DNA of 13,138 bases from an uncultured Collinsella sp. Its GTDB lineage: Bacteria > Actinomycetota > Coriobacteriia > Coriobacteriales > Coriobacteriaceae. Position numbers and translations under genes: made by a program. Shown piece by piece: positions 1 to 7,358 of this stretch; position 1 is the first letter of the stretch, and every line of letters starts with the position of its first letter. The stretch spans positions 1 to 13,138 of the forward strand of contig CABUMZ010000043.1 in NCBI GenBank assembly GCA_902492825.1. The letters are read 5' to 3'. The notes below the pieces were generated by a model. The model was given only the letters and a program-made list of their open reading frames with translations, was not told where the DNA came from and made no database searches.

Positions 1-1
1 T

Positions 2-2230
2 TTTGGCACCTCGCTCGAGCAGCTCGACGACCGTCGCATTTACAAGCTGCTGGTCAAACTCGTGCAGGAGCGCTCTGCCACCTGCCCGCTCAACAACGGC
101 AAGAAAAAGCTCTATTACATTTCCGCCGAATTTTTGATCGGCAAGCTGCTCATCAACAACATGATCGACCTCGGCATCTACGACGAGGTTAAGGACCAGC
201 TCACCGCCGCAGGCCACGACCTCAACAAGATCGAGGAATTCGAGGTCGAGCCGTCACTCGGCAACGGCGGCCTGGGCCGCTTGGCCGCATGCTTCCTGGA
301 TTCCATCGCCACGCTGGGCTTAACCGGCGATGGCGTGGGCCTCAACTATCACTACGGTCTGTTCCGTCAGCGCTTTGTCGACAATCAGCAGAAGGCCGTC
401 CCCGACGAGTGGCTCGGTGAGCAGGACATCCTAGTCGACGATGACCGCTCCTACACCGTCGAGTTCGGCGATTTTGCCGTTACCTCCAAGCTCGTCAACA
501 TCGATGTGCCCGGTTACGGCCAGCCCAACAAGAACCGCCTGCGCCTGTTCGACCTGGCGAGCGTCGACGACGGCCTGGTCCCCGGCAGCTCCATCGACTT
601 CGACAAGACCGAGATCGCCAAGAACCTCACCCTGTTCCTCTACCCCGACGATTCCGACGAGCAGGGCCGCCTACTTCGCATCTACCAGGAATACTTCATG
701 GTAAGCAACGCCGCCCAGCTCCTGATCGACGAGGCCATCGAGCGCGGCAGCAACCTGCACGATCTGGCCGACTACGCCGTGGTCCAGATTAACGACACGC
801 ACCCCACCATGGTCATCCCCGAGCTCATCCGCCTGCTCACCACCGAGCATGGCATCGAGTTTGACGAGGCCGTGACCATCGTACGCTCCATGGTCGCCTA
901 CACTAACCACACGATTCTTGCCGAGGCGCTCGAGAAGTGGCCGCTCACCAGCCTGCAGAAGGTCTCCCCTGCCATCGCCGACATTATCGTCAAGCTCGAT
1001 GAGATCGCGAAAGCCGAGCACGATGACCCGCGCGTCGCCATCATCGACGAGCACGACACCGTCCACATGGCCCACATGGACATCCACTTTGGCTTCTCCA
1101 TCAACGGCGTAGCCGCCCTCCACACCAAGATCCTGGAGGACACCGAGCTTCATCCGTTCTACGAGATCTATCCCGAGAAGTTCTCCAACAAGACCAACGG
1201 CATCACCTTCCGCCGCTGGATCCATGGGGCCAACCCCGCGCTCGCCAGCCTGCTCGACGATGTAATCGGCACCGACTGGCGCAGCACCGGCGATCTGAGC
1301 AAACTCGCCAAGTTCGCCGACGACAAGGACGTTCTTGAGCGCCTGGCCGCCACCAAGGTCGAGGCCAAGGCCATCATGCGCCAGTTCATGGCGCTCGAGC
1401 AGGGCGTGACCATTCCCTCCAACGCCATCATCGACGTCCAGGTCAAGCGTATCCACGAGTACAAGCGCCAGCAGATGCTCGCGCTCTACATCATCTGGAA
1501 GTACCTCGACATCAAGAACGGTAACAGACCTAAGCACCCCGTCACCATCATCTTTGGCGGCAAGGCAGCGCCTGCCTATACCATCGCTCAGGACATCATC
1601 CACCTAATCCTGACGCTTTCCCAGTGGATCGCCAACGACCCCGACGTGGCTCCCTACCTGCAGGTCGTTATGATCGAGAACTACAACGTCACCGCCGCCG
1701 AGCGCGTGATTCCCGCTGCCGACATCTCCGAGCAGATCAGCCTGGCCTCCAAAGAGGCGAGCGGCACTTCCAACATGAAGTTCATGCTCAACGGCGCTTT
1801 GACCCTGTGCACGCTCGACGGTGCCAACGTGGAGATTGCCGAGCTCGTGGGCGACGAGAACATCTATACCTTTGGCGCCTCGTCCAAACAGGTCGAGCAG
1901 CTCTACGCCGAAGGCACCTACAACGCCGGTGCGCTCTACCGCAAGCCCGGCATTAAACTGCTGGTGGACTTCATCACCAACCCGGCCTTTATGGCAACCG
2001 GCAACGCCGAGCGCCTGCAGCGCCTGCACGACGACATTAAGGGCAAAGACTGGTTTATGGCCCTGCTCGACATTGAGGAGTACATCCAGACCAAGGAGCG
2101 CGTGCTAGCCGACTATGAGGACCAGGACGCTTGGATGCGCAAGGCGCTGATCAACATCGCCAACGCCGGCACCTTCTCGTCCGACCGCACAATCTCCCAG
2201 TACAATGACGAGATTTGGCACCTGAGCTAA
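2..2230 (+). CDS. glgP: Glycogen/maltodextrin phosphorylase, 5'-truncated by window edge
   Basis: This enzyme releases glucose-1-phosphate from the non-reducing ends of glycogen or maltodextrin in the cytoplasm, using pyridoxal phosphate. The frame is open from base 2 (F-G-T-S-L-E...), so the GTG at 62 is internal and the true start lies before the window. In the compact bacterial phosphorylases of about 750 aa only some 10-30 residues should be missing. Numbering from base 2, YYISAEF starts at about residue 38, the glycine-rich GNGGLGRLAACF at about 87, and the PLP-binding lysine is K593 in EASGTSNMKFMLNGA, followed by TLDGANVEI. The C-terminus is complete and ends in TAA. It is most like the short Firmicutes-type GlgP from recall. 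A hairpin terminator follows closely, so the gene ends its transcript. It converges on the ABC operon. The family call is certain; glycogen versus maltodextrin preference cannot be read from sequence. Confidence 0.96.
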   Translation, partial: FGTSLEQLDDRRIYKLLVKLVQERSATCPLNNGKKKLYYISAEFLIGKLLINNMIDLGIYDEVKDQLTAAGHDLNKIEEFEVEPSLGNGGLGRLAACFLDSIATLGLTGDGVGLNYHYGLFRQRFVDNQQKAVPDEWLGEQDILVDDDRSYTVEFGDFAVTSKLVNIDVPGYGQPNKNRLRLFDLASVDDGLVPGSSIDFDKTEIAKNLTLFLYPDDSDEQGRLLRIYQEYFMVSNAAQLLIDEAIERGSNLHDLADYAVVQINDTHPTMVIPELIRLLTTEHGIEFDEAVTIVRSMVAYTNHTILAEALEKWPLTSLQKVSPAIADIIVKLDEIAKAEHDDPRVAIIDEHDTVHMAHMDIHFGFSINGVAALHTKILEDTELHPFYEIYPEKFSNKTNGITFRRWIHGANPALASLLDDVIGTDWRSTGDLSKLAKFADDKDVLERLAATKVEAKAIMRQFMALEQGVTIPSNAIIDVQVKRIHEYKRQQMLALYIIWKYLDIKNGNRPKHPVTIIFGGKAAPAYTIAQDIIHLILTLSQWIANDPDVAPYLQVVMIENYNVTAAERVIPAADISEQISLASKEASGTSNMKFMLNGALTLCTLDGANVEIAELVGDENIYTFGASSKQVEQLYAEGTYNAGALYRKPGIKLLVDFITNPAFMATGNAERLQRLHDDIKGKDWFMALLDIEEYIQTKERVLADYEDQDAWMRKALINIANAGTFSSDRTISQYNDEIWHLS

Positions 2231-2256
2231 TTTCGTTTCCTTTACCCATCCTCTTG

Positions 2257-2292
2257 AAAGCGGAGTCGTGGCAACGCGGCTCCGCTTTTTGT
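2257..2292 (+). terminator. Rho-independent terminator of glgP
   Basis: AAAGCGGAGTCG (2257-2268) pairs with CGGCTCCGCTTT (2277-2288), giving a 12-bp stem with one G-U wobble and an 8-nt loop. The T-run extends to 2290. It starts 26 nt after the glgP stop codon. Confidence 0.9.
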
Positions 2293-2330
2293 GCCCGCAC
2301 GCTACCCTGTGACCCGACTCGACCAAACAA

Positions 2331-2385
2331 TCTCGATCTGTAACAGCTACTCGGTAAAAACGGCCCCAGCTGTTACAGATTGAGA
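2331..2385. repeat. Palindromic intergenic repeat, unit 1 of 3 (55 nt)
   Basis: The left arm TCTCGATCTGTAACA (2331-2345) pairs with TGTTACAGATTGAGA (2371-2385), with a G-U pair at arm position 5. The stem continues inward through AGCT-type bases, making 18 bp in all around a 19-nt loop. The unit has the same length and arm sequence as units 2 and 3. It does not overlap any gene. Confidence 0.9.
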
Positions 2386-2411
2386 CATACCGGCCCCTCC
2401 CCTTGGGTTTA

Positions 2412-2466
2412 TCTCAATCTGTAACATCTAGCAGCTGAAATTCACCTTTGGTGTTACAGATTTAGA
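2412..2466. repeat. Palindromic intergenic repeat, unit 2 of 3 (55 nt)
   Basis: The left arm TCTCAATCTGTAACA (2412-2426) pairs with TGTTACAGATTTAGA (2452-2466), with one C/T mismatch at arm position 4. Arm position 5 is A-U here, against G-U in unit 1 and G-C in unit 3. The central 25 nt share CTA, AAA and CC at the same offsets as the other units. A small internal hairpin, CACC-TTT-GGTG, could compete with the main stem. Confidence 0.9.
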
Positions 2467-2491
2467 TGAAATGGTTAGCTCAGCAGAACCG

Positions 2492-2546
2492 TCTCGATCT
2501 GTAACATCTAACGTCCGAAATCGGCCCTACCCGTTACAGATCGAGA
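2492..2546. repeat. Palindromic intergenic repeat, unit 3 of 3 (55 nt)
   Basis: GTCTCGATCTGTAAC (2491-2505) is a perfect 15-bp inverted match to GTTACAGATCGAGAC (2533-2547). The unit starts 80 nt after unit 2, which starts 81 nt after unit 1. The spacers between units are unrelated to each other. Confidence 0.9.
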
Positions 2547-2579
2547 CAAACGACCGGTCAGACAGCCCCAACACAAAGA

Positions 2580-2618
2580 AAGGCTCCCCTCTCGCCCAGT
2601 GGACGGGAGGGGAGCCTT
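2580..2618 (-). terminator. Rho-independent terminator of the ABC operon
   Basis: AAGGCTCCCCTCTCG (2580-2594) pairs with CGGGAGGGGAGCCTT (2604-2618): 15 bp, one G-U wobble, 9-nt loop. Read on the minus strand the stem is followed by a T-rich tail (TTTCTTTG). The plus-strand side has no T-run, so it serves the leftward operon ending at 2687. Confidence 0.88.
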
Positions 2619-2686
2619 ATATGTGACCGCGGCAAAAGGATGGCAATACCGCAGTCGCCCAAAGGGAGGGCCTGGATGCACCGGGC

Positions 2687-3886
2687 CTAGATAAGGTTCT
2701 TGCCAGAAACCTTATCGAAGAGGTGGGTCGCGTTCTTCTCGAACTTGAACCAGATGGTGTCGCCAGCCTTGAGCGCGCCCTTGGCCTCGAGGTCGACGAC
2801 GGGGATAATCAGGACAAACTGGCCGTCGGGAGCGGTCACGTGGACATGCTCGGTCGAGCCCATGAGCTCGGTCACCTCGACGGTACCCTGGAGCGCGCCC
2901 TCCTCGCCCTTGTCGGCAAGCAGGATCTGCTCGGGACGCACGCCGGCCGTAATCTCCTTCACGTCGCCGCCGTCCCAGTTGAGGGCAAGTTGAGCGCAAG
3001 TCTCGGGGGCGAGTGCCACGTTCATATCCTCGGTCTTGACGGTAAAGCCGTTGCCCGAGCGCACCAGCTGGGCATCGAAGAAGTTCATCTGCGGCACGCC
3101 GATGAAGCCGGCGACGAAGATGTTCGCGGGATGGTTGAAGACCTCCTGCGGCGTGGCGATCTGCTGGACAACGCCGTCCTTCATGACCACGATACGGTCA
3201 CCGAGGGTCATAGCCTCGGTCTGGTCGTGAGTAACATAAATGAACGTGCCCTTGATCTCGTGGCGCAGCTTAATGAGCTCGGCACGCATCTGGTTACGAA
3301 GCTTGGCGTCCAGGTTGGACAGCGGCTCGTCCATCAGGAAGACCTTGGGGTCACGCACGATGGCGCGGCCGATAGCGACACGCTGGCGCTGGCCGCCGGA
3401 GAGCGCCTTGGGCTTACGGTCGAGGTACTCGGTAATGCCCAGAATCTCGGCAGCAGAGCGAACCTTGCGGTCGATCTCGTCCTTGGGGACCTTCTTGAGC
3501 TCGAGCGTAAACGCCATGTTCTCGTACACCGTCATATTGGGGTACAGAGCATAGCTCTGGAACACCATGGCGATGTCGCGGTCCTTGGGCGCCACGTCGT
3601 TGACGCGCTTGCCGTCGATGAGCACATCGCCCGAGGTAATGTCCTCCAGGCCGGCGACCATGCGCATCGTCGTGGACTTACCGCAGCCAGAGGGGCCAAC
3701 GAGGACGACGAACTCCTGGTCGTGAACGGTGAGGTTGAAGTCCTCTACAGCGAGCACACCGTCCTCGGTAACCTTGAGGTTGTGCTTCTTCTCCTCGGTC
3801 TTCTTCTTTTTGCCAAAGAAGCCCTTCTTTTTGGACTCGGTGTTGGGATACACCTTCTGAACATGTTTGAGAACGATCTCGGCCAT
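2687..3886 (-). CDS. Carbohydrate ABC transporter ATPase (MsmK/UgpC/MalK type)
   Basis: This 399-aa nucleotide-binding subunit powers the sugar importer encoded upstream and may also serve other sugar ABC systems, as MsmK-type ATPases do. Visible motifs are Walker A GPSGCGKST (64-72), Q-loop Q110 in VFQSYALYPN, signature LSGGQ (162-166), Walker B VFLMDE (182-187), D-loop SNLDAKLR, and H-loop H220 in YVTHDQTEAMT. The C-terminal 130 or so residues form the OB-type regulatory domain of the family. A lysine-rich insertion (about residues 15-42) separates the A-loop region YPN from VLAVEDFNL; family members without it are about 370 aa. The start is supported by GAAAGG seven bases upstream on the minus strand. 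It is the last gene of the operon, 68 nt after the permease, with a hairpin in that gap and a terminator downstream. Substrate is not encoded here. Confidence 0.95.
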   Translation of the reverse strand: MAEIVLKHVQKVYPNTESKKKGFFGKKKKTEEKKHNLKVTEDGVLAVEDFNLTVHDQEFVVLVGPSGCGKSTTMRMVAGLEDITSGDVLIDGKRVNDVAPKDRDIAMVFQSYALYPNMTVYENMAFTLELKKVPKDEIDRKVRSAAEILGITEYLDRKPKALSGGQRQRVAIGRAIVRDPKVFLMDEPLSNLDAKLRNQMRAELIKLRHEIKGTFIYVTHDQTEAMTLGDRIVVMKDGVVQQIATPQEVFNHPANIFVAGFIGVPQMNFFDAQLVRSGNGFTVKTEDMNVALAPETCAQLALNWDGGDVKEITAGVRPEQILLADKGEEGALQGTVEVTELMGSTEHVHVTAPDGQFVLIIPVVDLEAKGALKAGDTIWFKFEKNATHLFDKVSGKNLI

Positions 3887-3903
3887 GTCTTTACCTTTCG
3901 ATA

Positions 3904-3930
3904 TGCGGCGCCGCGCTGAGGGGCGCCGCA
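3904..3930 (-). other. Intergenic hairpin before the ATPase gene
   Basis: TGCGGCGCC (3904-3912) and GGCGCCGCA (3922-3930) form a perfect 9-bp GC-rich stem with a 9-nt loop, between the permease stop and the ATPase ribosome-binding site. There is no T-run on the minus strand, so it is more likely an mRNA processing or stabilising element than a full terminator. Confidence 0.65.
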
Positions 3931-3954
3931 GAAACTTGCAAAACAGTTACGGCA

Positions 3955-4794
3955 TCAGCCCTTGACGGCACCTGCCACCACGCCGTCGATGATGTACTTC
4001 TGGCAGAGGATGTACATGATAACGATGGGGATAACGACCATCATGATGCAGGCCATCATGGGGCCGAGCTCGACGTGGCCGTAGCCGCCGCGGAAGTACT
4101 GGATCAAGATAGGAATGGTCTTGTACTTGGTGGAGTCGAGCGTAAGGTAGGGCAGCAGATAGTCGTTCCAGACCCACATGGTCTCGAGGATGCCGACCGA
4201 AAGATAGGTGGGCTTCATGATGGGAAGGACGATCTTAAAGAACACCTGGACCGGGTTGCAGCCGTCGATCATGGCCGCCTCTTCGATCTCGAGCGGAATG
4301 TTCTTTACAAAGCCGGCGAACATAAAGACCGCCAGGCCCGCGCCAAAGCCGAGGTAGATAAAGCAGATGTTGAACGGCGTGTTGAAGCCGATGCGGTCCG
4401 CCAAATTGGACAGCGTGAACATGAGCATCTGGAAGGGCACGACCATCGAGAAGACGAACAGGTAATAGAAGAAGTTCGAGATCTTGCTGTTGACGCGCAC
4501 TACGTACCAAGCACACATGGAGCAGCACACCAGAATCAGCACGACCGACGTGACCGTGATGATGAGCGAGTACATAAATGCCGAGGCAAAGCCCTGCTCG
4601 TTAAGGGCATGCATGTAGTTTGCGAGGCCGTTGAACGTCTCGGGCGTGAGCAGATCGAATGCCGTGGTGGTGCTGATTGCAGTTGCCTTTTTAAAGGAAT
4701 TGAGCGCAATCATGAACACGGGGTAGATCCACGCGAGCGACAGAATCGTAAAGAAAATCGAGAGCGCGCGGTTGATAACCTTATCGCGTTTCAT
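3955..4794 (-). CDS. Carbohydrate ABC transporter permease (MalG/AraQ type)
   Basis: This 279-aa inner-membrane subunit forms half of the sugar channel. It starts with a short basic segment and a first membrane helix (about 8-30), has about six hydrophobic helices, and carries the EAA loop EEAAMIDG (171-178) continuing to LPIMKP, which docks on the ATPase. The tail QKYIIDGVVAGAVKG is the typical ending of MalG-type permeases. Its ATG overlaps the stop of the upstream permease as TAATG, and a near-perfect ribosome-binding site AAGGAGGT lies at 4811-4804 inside that gene's 3' end, indicating coupled translation. The family is clear. Sugar specificity cannot be read from it. Confidence 0.95.
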   Translation of the reverse strand: MKRDKVINRALSIFFTILSLAWIYPVFMIALNSFKKATAISTTTAFDLLTPETFNGLANYMHALNEQGFASAFMYSLIITVTSVVLILVCCSMCAWYVVRVNSKISNFFYYLFVFSMVVPFQMLMFTLSNLADRIGFNTPFNICFIYLGFGAGLAVFMFAGFVKNIPLEIEEAAMIDGCNPVQVFFKIVLPIMKPTYLSVGILETMWVWNDYLLPYLTLDSTKYKTIPILIQYFRGGYGHVELGPMMACIMMVVIPIVIMYILCQKYIIDGVVAGAVKG

Positions 4795-5648
4795 TACTGC
4801 TGCACCTCCTTGGACCTCGTGGCCTTAAGCTGAATCATGGAGATGGCTACGACCAGGATGCAGAAGATAACCGCCTTGGCCTGACCGATGCCCTGCCATG
4901 CGATACCGGCACGCGAATAGAACGTGTTGTAGATGTTCAGGGCGAGCATCTCGGTGGAGTGCGCGGGGGCGCCGCCGGTAAGGGCGAGGTTCTGGTCGAA
5001 CAGCTTAAAGCCGTTGGTGATGGACAAGAACAGGCAGATAGTGATGGTCGGCATCAGGTTAGGGATCTTAACCTTCCAAAACGTCTGCCATGCCGTGGCA
5101 CCGTCGACCTTGGCGGCCTCGATGTAGTCGGACGGAATGGACTGCAGACCAGCGATGTAGATGATCATCATGTAGCCGACCTGCTGCCACAGGGTCAGGA
5201 TGATAAGGCCCCAGAAGCCAGCAGCAGAGTTAAGGGCAATGAGCTGGGCGCCCACGTTGGAGAGTAGGCAGTTGATCAGAATCTGCCAGATGTAGCCCAG
5301 CACGATGCCGCCGATCAGATTAGGCATAAAGAAGATCGTACGGAAGATATTGGTGCCCTTGAGCGCTTTGCGGGTGAGCGCCTGCGCAATGGCGAGGGCG
5401 ATCACGTTGATGAGCACCGTCGACAGGAAGGCAAACGCCACGGTAAAGAAGAACGACGTGGCAAACTGCGGATCGGACAGTGCGCGCACGTAGTTCTCGA
5501 TACCGACAAAGTGCGTATTGTTGATGGTAATAAACTGGCAGAACGAGAGATAGAAGCCCTGGATAAAGGGGATCACGAACCCGATCATAAACGCCAGGCA
5601 CGTGGGCAGCATAAAGAGCGGCCACCAGCGCTTGAGTGCTTTGCCCAT
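4794..5648 (-). CDS. Carbohydrate ABC transporter permease (MalF/UgpA type)
   Basis: This 284-aa inner-membrane partner of the MalG-type permease has six or so membrane helices, starting at about residues 9-30. It carries a P-loop-facing EAA motif YIEAAKVDGATAWQTF (175-190) followed by IPNLMP. Its length matches the short MsmF/UgpA class rather than the much longer E. coli MalF. The start ATG at 5648 has AAAGGA upstream on the minus strand. It lies 87 nt after the solute-binding protein gene, with a strong hairpin in the gap, and overlaps the next permease by one base. Confidence 0.95.
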   Translation of the reverse strand: MGKALKRWWPLFMLPTCLAFMIGFVIPFIQGFYLSFCQFITINNTHFVGIENYVRALSDPQFATSFFFTVAFAFLSTVLINVIALAIAQALTRKALKGTNIFRTIFFMPNLIGGIVLGYIWQILINCLLSNVGAQLIALNSAAGFWGLIILTLWQQVGYMMIIYIAGLQSIPSDYIEAAKVDGATAWQTFWKVKIPNLMPTITICLFLSITNGFKLFDQNLALTGGAPAHSTEMLALNIYNTFYSRAGIAWQGIGQAKAVIFCILVVAISMIQLKATRSKEVQQ

Positions 5649-5668
5649 AGAAGGGTCCTTTCAATATG

Positions 5669-5704
5669 CAGGGGGCGGGCAAACCAACGTCTGCCCGCCC
5701 CCTG
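5669..5704 (-). other. Strong hairpin between binding-protein and permease genes
   Basis: CAGGGGGCGGGCA (5669-5681) and TGCCCGCCCCCTG (5692-5704) form a perfect 13-bp, almost all-GC stem with a 10-nt loop. No T-run follows on the minus strand. By analogy with other sugar ABC operons, such as the malE-malF gap in enterobacteria, it probably protects the upstream binding-protein mRNA from 3' decay, so the binding protein is made in excess over the membrane subunits. Confidence 0.75.
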
Positions 5705-5735
5705 TCGCTAATCAGATAGCTTGGGCAGCAACTAC

Positions 5736-7052
5736 TTACTCGGAAGCAGCCTTCTCGGTCTTCCAGCCATCGACGAAGGCGTTCTTGACGCCGTCCCACT
5801 TGCTGTTGTCGGCAGCATAGGCGATCAGAGCCTGCTTGAGGTTCTTCTTCCACTCCTCAGAGGGGATGTAGACGAAGTCCCAAGCGACGGTCTTCTTGCC
5901 GTCCTTGGCCATGGCGACGGCCTGCTGCGAGAAGACATTGGTGGTTTCCTTGGCGCTCTTGAACGGGGCAGTCAGACCCATCTTGTCAGCGATGATGCTG
6001 GTGGCGGTGTCAGAAGTGACGCACCAATACATGAAGTCCTCGGTGGCCTTCTGGGCATCCTCGGAAGCCTGGGAGCTGACGCACCAGTAGTTCTCGCCGC
6101 CGGAGCACAGGCCCTGGTTCTCCTCGCCGTCGACACCGATGTAGATGGGCATCATGCCAATCTGATCGTCGGTCATGCCGGCCTTGGTGAGGTCAGCGTA
6201 GGCCCAGGAGCCGTTCTGATAGAAGACGGCCTTGCCGGTTGCGAACTCGTTGGTGGCGTCGTCGCCGGTCTTGGAGGCAAGCTGCGAAGGATCGCAGGTG
6301 GAGTCGGTGATGTACAGGTCGAAAATCTGCTTGAAGTTGTCGAGATACTCGCCCTTGATCTCGTCGTCCTCCTGGTTGTGCTCCTTCTCGAACTCGTAGT
6401 AGAGCGGGAGGTTGGCGAGGTGGGTGGTGTAGCGCCAGCTGGAGGAGTCATCCATGCCAGCAGAAGTGAAGGCACCCTCAATGCCAAGCTCGTCCTTGCG
6501 GGCCTGGATGTCGTCGGCACAAGCCTTCAGCTTGTCGAAGGAGTTGATGTCCTCGGCCTTGTAGCCAGCCTTCTCGAGCAGCTGCTTGTTGTAGATGATG
6601 CCGTAGCTCTCCTGGACCCAGTCGATACCCAGATCCTTGCCATCGGACTGCAGAGCCAGGGAGTCGTCAATGAGCTCACCGCGGAGCTTGGTATCGGACA
6701 GGTCGGCGCAGTAATCCTTCCAGTTCTTAAGACCGGTGGGGCCGTTGACCTGGAACAGGGTCGGAGCGGAGCTCTTGGACATCTCGGACTTAAGCTTCTC
6801 CTCGTAGGTGTTGGAAGCGGCGGTCACGATCTTGACCTCGACGCCCTTCTCCTTCTTATAGGCCTTGGCGATCTCCTTCCACTCCTTGTCGACCTCGGGC
6901 TTGAATTGGAGGAAGTAGACCTCGGCAGCGTCACCAGAAGCAGAGGAGCCGGAGCCGGCAGAACCACCGCAACCCACGAGGCCCAGACCAAGAACTGCAG
7001 CCGCGGAACCAGCAAAGCCCAGGAACTGCCTTCTGCTCATTTCGTTCTTCAT
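5736..7052 (-). CDS. Extracellular sugar-binding lipoprotein of the ABC importer
   Basis: This 438-aa family-1 solute-binding protein captures the sugar outside the membrane and delivers it to the permeases. The N-terminus combines a twin-arginine-like motif (SRRQFLG, residues 6-12), a hydrophobic stretch and a lipobox LVGC with the lipidated cysteine at C28, then a Gly/Ser linker, so it is probably a Tat-exported lipoprotein. The mature part has the usual pattern: VYFLQFKPEVDKEW, GIIYNKQLLEKAGY, the ligand-side GGENYWCVSS, and a C-terminal helix rich in W and K. The ATG at 7052 is preferred because AAAGGGTGG lies just upstream. A GTG at 7070 would add six residues and overlap that site. It is the first operon gene, behind the putative operators at 7161 and 7236. 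The ligand is unknown; alpha-glucosides fit the context. Confidence 0.92.
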   Translation of the reverse strand: MKNEMSRRQFLGFAGSAAAVLGLGLVGCGGSAGSGSSASGDAAEVYFLQFKPEVDKEWKEIAKAYKKEKGVEVKIVTAASNTYEEKLKSEMSKSSAPTLFQVNGPTGLKNWKDYCADLSDTKLRGELIDDSLALQSDGKDLGIDWVQESYGIIYNKQLLEKAGYKAEDINSFDKLKACADDIQARKDELGIEGAFTSAGMDDSSSWRYTTHLANLPLYYEFEKEHNQEDDEIKGEYLDNFKQIFDLYITDSTCDPSQLASKTGDDATNEFATGKAVFYQNGSWAYADLTKAGMTDDQIGMMPIYIGVDGEENQGLCSGGENYWCVSSQASEDAQKATEDFMYWCVTSDTATSIIADKMGLTAPFKSAKETTNVFSQQAVAMAKDGKKTVAWDFVYIPSEEWKKNLKQALIAYAADNSKWDGVKNAFVDGWKTEKAASE

Positions 7053-7075
7053 TACAATCCACCCTTTCACACCGT

Positions 7076-7094
7076 GGCGGCACCCTTTGCCGCC
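7076..7094 (-). other. 5'UTR hairpin ahead of the binding-protein gene
   Basis: GGCGGCA (7076-7082) and TGCCGCC (7088-7094) form a 7-bp GC stem with a 5-nt loop, just upstream of the ribosome-binding site. A second, weaker GGGG/CCCC pairing lies at 7113-7126. These could stabilise the 5' end of the operon mRNA. A regulatory role is not shown. Confidence 0.4.
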
Positions 7095-7160
7095 GCCTTC
7101 GGAGATTGGCTCGGGGACTTTGCCCCTTTTGCTGATTTGAACGATACGCTATTTGGCTAG

Positions 7161-7172
7161 TTGTTTGAACAA
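7161..7172. promoter_or_regulatory. Putative GntR operator O1
   Basis: TTGTTTGAACAA is an imperfect 12-bp palindrome, one base from the shared motif TTGTTTAAACAA. It lies 109 nt upstream of the binding-protein start in the 7053-7358 gap. The B. subtilis TreR operator core has the same TTGT-n4-ACAA layout. A clear -35/-10 pair on the minus strand could not be picked out nearby. Confidence 0.55.
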
Positions 7173-7235
7173 GTATTACTAGAGCGGTAGAAAAACTTCG
7201 GTGAACGGTAATTTCAACTTGATACTTGACAAGTT

Positions 7236-7247
7236 TTGTATAAACAA
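7236..7247. promoter_or_regulatory. Putative GntR operator O2
   Basis: TTGTATAAACAA (TTGTTTATACAA on the minus strand) is one base from TTGTTTAAACAA and 75 nt from O1. Just beside it, ACTTGACAAGT (7224-7234) is a perfect 5+5 palindrome inside a wider AACTTG/CAAGTT repeat (7217-7235), perhaps a second protein site. Confidence 0.55.
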
Positions 7248-7265
7248 TTATTTGTTATCGAATGC

Positions 7266-7320
7266 AGAGAAAACGCCCGGTCAAGCCGATGTACCGTCGG
7301 TTTGACCGGGCGTTTTCTCT
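7266..7320 (-). terminator. Strong terminator after the gntR gene
   Basis: The 24-nt arms 7266-7289 and 7297-7320 pair fully with a single G-U wobble around a 7-nt loop. The outer part is AGAGAAAACGCC / GGCGTTTTCTCT, so a T-rich tail exists in either direction. It lies 39 nt after the regulator's stop codon and insulates the ABC operon from gntR transcription. Confidence 0.9.
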
Positions 7321-7358
7321 TTGAGGCCATGAGTCTCGTCAGGCTGCGAGCTAGCCGG

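Noticed and set aside
2331..2546. CRISPR array
   Set aside because: The units are inverted repeats of 55 nt with variable centres, only three copies occur, and the spacers do not show the direct-repeat/unique-spacer pattern. No cas genes are nearby.
2723..3919. 398-codon plus-strand frame opposite the ABC ATPase
   Set aside because: The minus strand has all ABC ATPase motifs in order; the opposite product has no recognisable domain and similar skewed composition.
5721..7160. Long open frame on the plus strand (479 codons) opposite the sugar-binding protein
   Set aside because: It mirrors a clear lipoprotein gene on the other strand, its product is a Val/Leu/Gly/Asp-rich low-complexity sequence with no motif, and no ribosome-binding site was seen. 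The long opposite frame follows from GC-rich codon use.
7225..7246. TTGACA followed by TATAAA on the plus strand as a promoter
   Set aside because: The two boxes are only about 7 nt apart, far too close for sigma-70, and nothing is transcribed rightward there before the 7266-7320 terminator.
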